Shown: positions 22,871 to 24,075 of the stretch, piece by piece
Layout of the letters: each line of letters starts with the position of its first letter
Position numbering within the stretch: position 1 is the stretch's first letter
From: an uncultured Chloroflexota bacterium
Lineage (GTDB): Bacteria > Chloroflexota > Limnocylindria > Limnocylindrales > Limnocylindraceae
NCBI GenBank assembly: GCA_903944295.1
Contig: CAJARA010000039.1
Span: 1 to 24,075, forward strand
Direction: 5' to 3'
DNA: 24,075 nt
The notes under the pieces: generated by a model
Seen by the model: only the letters and a program-made list of their open reading frames with translations
Told to the model about the DNA's origin: nothing
The model's database searches: none
Program-made: the position numbers and the translations under genes

Positions 22871-24075
22871 TGGAGGCCGACCTTCTTCGTTTCGCCACGG
22901 CAGGATCCGTTGACGACGGAAAGAGCACGCTGATCGGGCGACTCCTCTTTGATTCGAAGTCGCTCTTCTCCGATCAGCTTGAATCTGTTGAGCGCGTCAG
23001 CCGCGAGCGCGGTGATGAGTACACCGACCTTTCACTTCTTACGGATGGCCTGCGCGCCGAGCGTGAGCAGGGGATCACGATTGATGTTGCCTATCGCTAC
23101 TTCGCTACCCCACGCCGCAAGTTCATCATTGCCGACACCCCTGGCCACACCCAGTACACCCGCAACATGGTCACCGGAGCGTCTACAGCAGACGTTGCCC
23201 TCGTCTTGGTTGATGCGCGAAAGGGGATGACGGAGCAGAGTCGACGCCACGCCTTTATCGCCACACTGCTTGGCGTGCCGCATATGGTGGTCTGCGTCAA
23301 CAAGATGGACCTTGTGGACTGGTCTGAAGAGATCTTCGAAAACATTCGCCGCGAGTTCACCGAGTTCGCCGCGCGACTCCGACTGCGTGATCTCACCTTC
23401 ATCCCGCTCTCTGCCCTCAGTGGCGACAACGTGGTGACGCGATCAGAGAAGATGACCTGGTTTGACGGTGCGCCGCTGCTAAGCCACCTTGAGCGGCTCC
23501 ACGTTGCGAGCGACCGCAACCTTGTAGACGTGCGCTTCCCCGTGCAGTACGTGGTGCGCCCACAGTCACACGAGAACCGCGATTACCGCGGATACGCAGG
23601 GACGATTGCCTCTGGTGTGCTGAAGCCTGGCGATCGCATCCGCGCCCTCCCCGCCGGCCTCGAGACCGAGATCGCAACCATTGAGACCGCAGATGGCCCG
23701 GTGAGCGAGGCGTACCCGCCGATGGCGGTGACGATCACGTTGAATGATGAAATCGATATCAGCCGCGGCGACATGCTCTGCCGGCCGAATAACGTGCCCG
23801 CGGTGATGCAAGACATTGATGCGCAGGTCTGTTGGATGGATGAGAGCGCGCCGCTAACAGCTGGGAAGACGTATGCGATCAAGCACACCACCCGCTGGGC
23901 ACGCGCGGTGGTGAAGCAGATCGACTACCGCATTGACATCAACACGCTCCACCGCGTGGAGGGAGTTGAGGGCCTCGCCCTCAACGAGATCGGCCGCATC
24001 CGCCTCCGCTCCACCAAGCCGCTCTTCGTTGACCCTTACCTCTCCAATCGCCAGACGGGCGCCTTCATCCTCGTA
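22870..24075 (+). CDS. cysN: Sulfate adenylyltransferase subunit 1 (GTPase), 3' end outside window
   Basis: The first 402 residues of CysN, the elongation-factor-like GTPase that drives APS synthesis by CysD. GTPase motifs are G1 AGSVDDGKST (11-20), G3 DTPGH (89-93) and G4 NKMD (144-147), followed by two beta-barrel domains. The reading frame is open to the window edge, so it cannot be said whether an APS kinase domain is fused at the C-terminus (CysNC), which would make the separate kinase at 19864-21066 redundant. Start is ATG 22870, overlapping the cysD stop. Confidence 0.95.
   Translation, partial: MEADLLRFATAGSVDDGKSTLIGRLLFDSKSLFSDQLESVERVSRERGDEYTDLSLLTDGLRAEREQGITIDVAYRYFATPRRKFIIADTPGHTQYTRNMVTGASTADVALVLVDARKGMTEQSRRHAFIATLLGVPHMVVCVNKMDLVDWSEEIFENIRREFTEFAARLRLRDLTFIPLSALSGDNVVTRSEKMTWFDGAPLLSHLERLHVASDRNLVDVRFPVQYVVRPQSHENRDYRGYAGTIASGVLKPGDRIRALPAGLETEIATIETADGPVSEAYPPMAVTITLNDEIDISRGDMLCRPNNVPAVMQDIDAQVCWMDESAPLTAGKTYAIKHTTRWARAVVKQIDYRIDINTLHRVEGVEGLALNEIGRIRLRSTKPLFVDPYLSNRQTGAFILV

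Overview
The window reads as chromosomal DNA from a fairly high-GC bacterium. Two features suggest a Gram-positive-like, deep-branching lineage such as Actinomycetota or Chloroflexota: many genes start with no Shine-Dalgarno but carry a TANNNT box 6-7 nt before the start codon (the classic leaderless layout), and genes are packed into short operons with overlapping stop/start codons. Taxonomy is inference; no marker gene settles it. No gap between genes reaches 300 bases, and I see no insertion sequence, phage gene or CRISPR array.

Layout. (1) 1-41: 5' part of a tRNA-Thr(CGU), minus strand, cut by the window edge. (2) 78-1693: a TetR-family regulator divergent from a 4-helix membrane protein and a DUF4188 protein, with a strong promoter and palindrome between them. 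(3) 1806-3955: a secreted RTX-type Ca-binding repeat protein and a small lipoprotein with an allene-oxide-cyclase-like barrel. (4) 3952-7143: DinB-like and isochorismatase-like enzymes (one operon), a UPF0016/GDT1 Mn/Ca exporter, a nucleoside hydrolase and a VanZ-like membrane protein. (5) 7186-8553: a three-domain copper nitrite reductase. (6) 8655-10570: a full ABC exporter preceded by a tiny upstream ORF. (7) 10584-14648: a polyamine-type ABC importer (potA, potD, terminator, potB, potC).

(8) 14689-24075 is the most unusual part, a sulfation locus. On the minus strand a TauE/SafE anion permease is followed by a PAPS-type sulfotransferase. An Rrf2 regulator is divergent from two more, translationally coupled sulfotransferases. 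These converge on an APS kinase fused to what looks like a catalytically dead ATP-sulfurylase domain. A divergent operon 30 bp away encodes CysQ (PAP phosphatase), CysD and CysN (ATP sulfurylase). Together they form a closed cycle: sulfate to APS (CysDN), APS to PAPS (APS kinase), PAPS to sulfated product plus PAP (three sulfotransferases), PAP to AMP (CysQ). No PAPS/APS reductase or sulfite reductase is in the window, so the visible logic is sulfation of some cellular or secreted molecule rather than cysteine synthesis. The acceptor is unknown.
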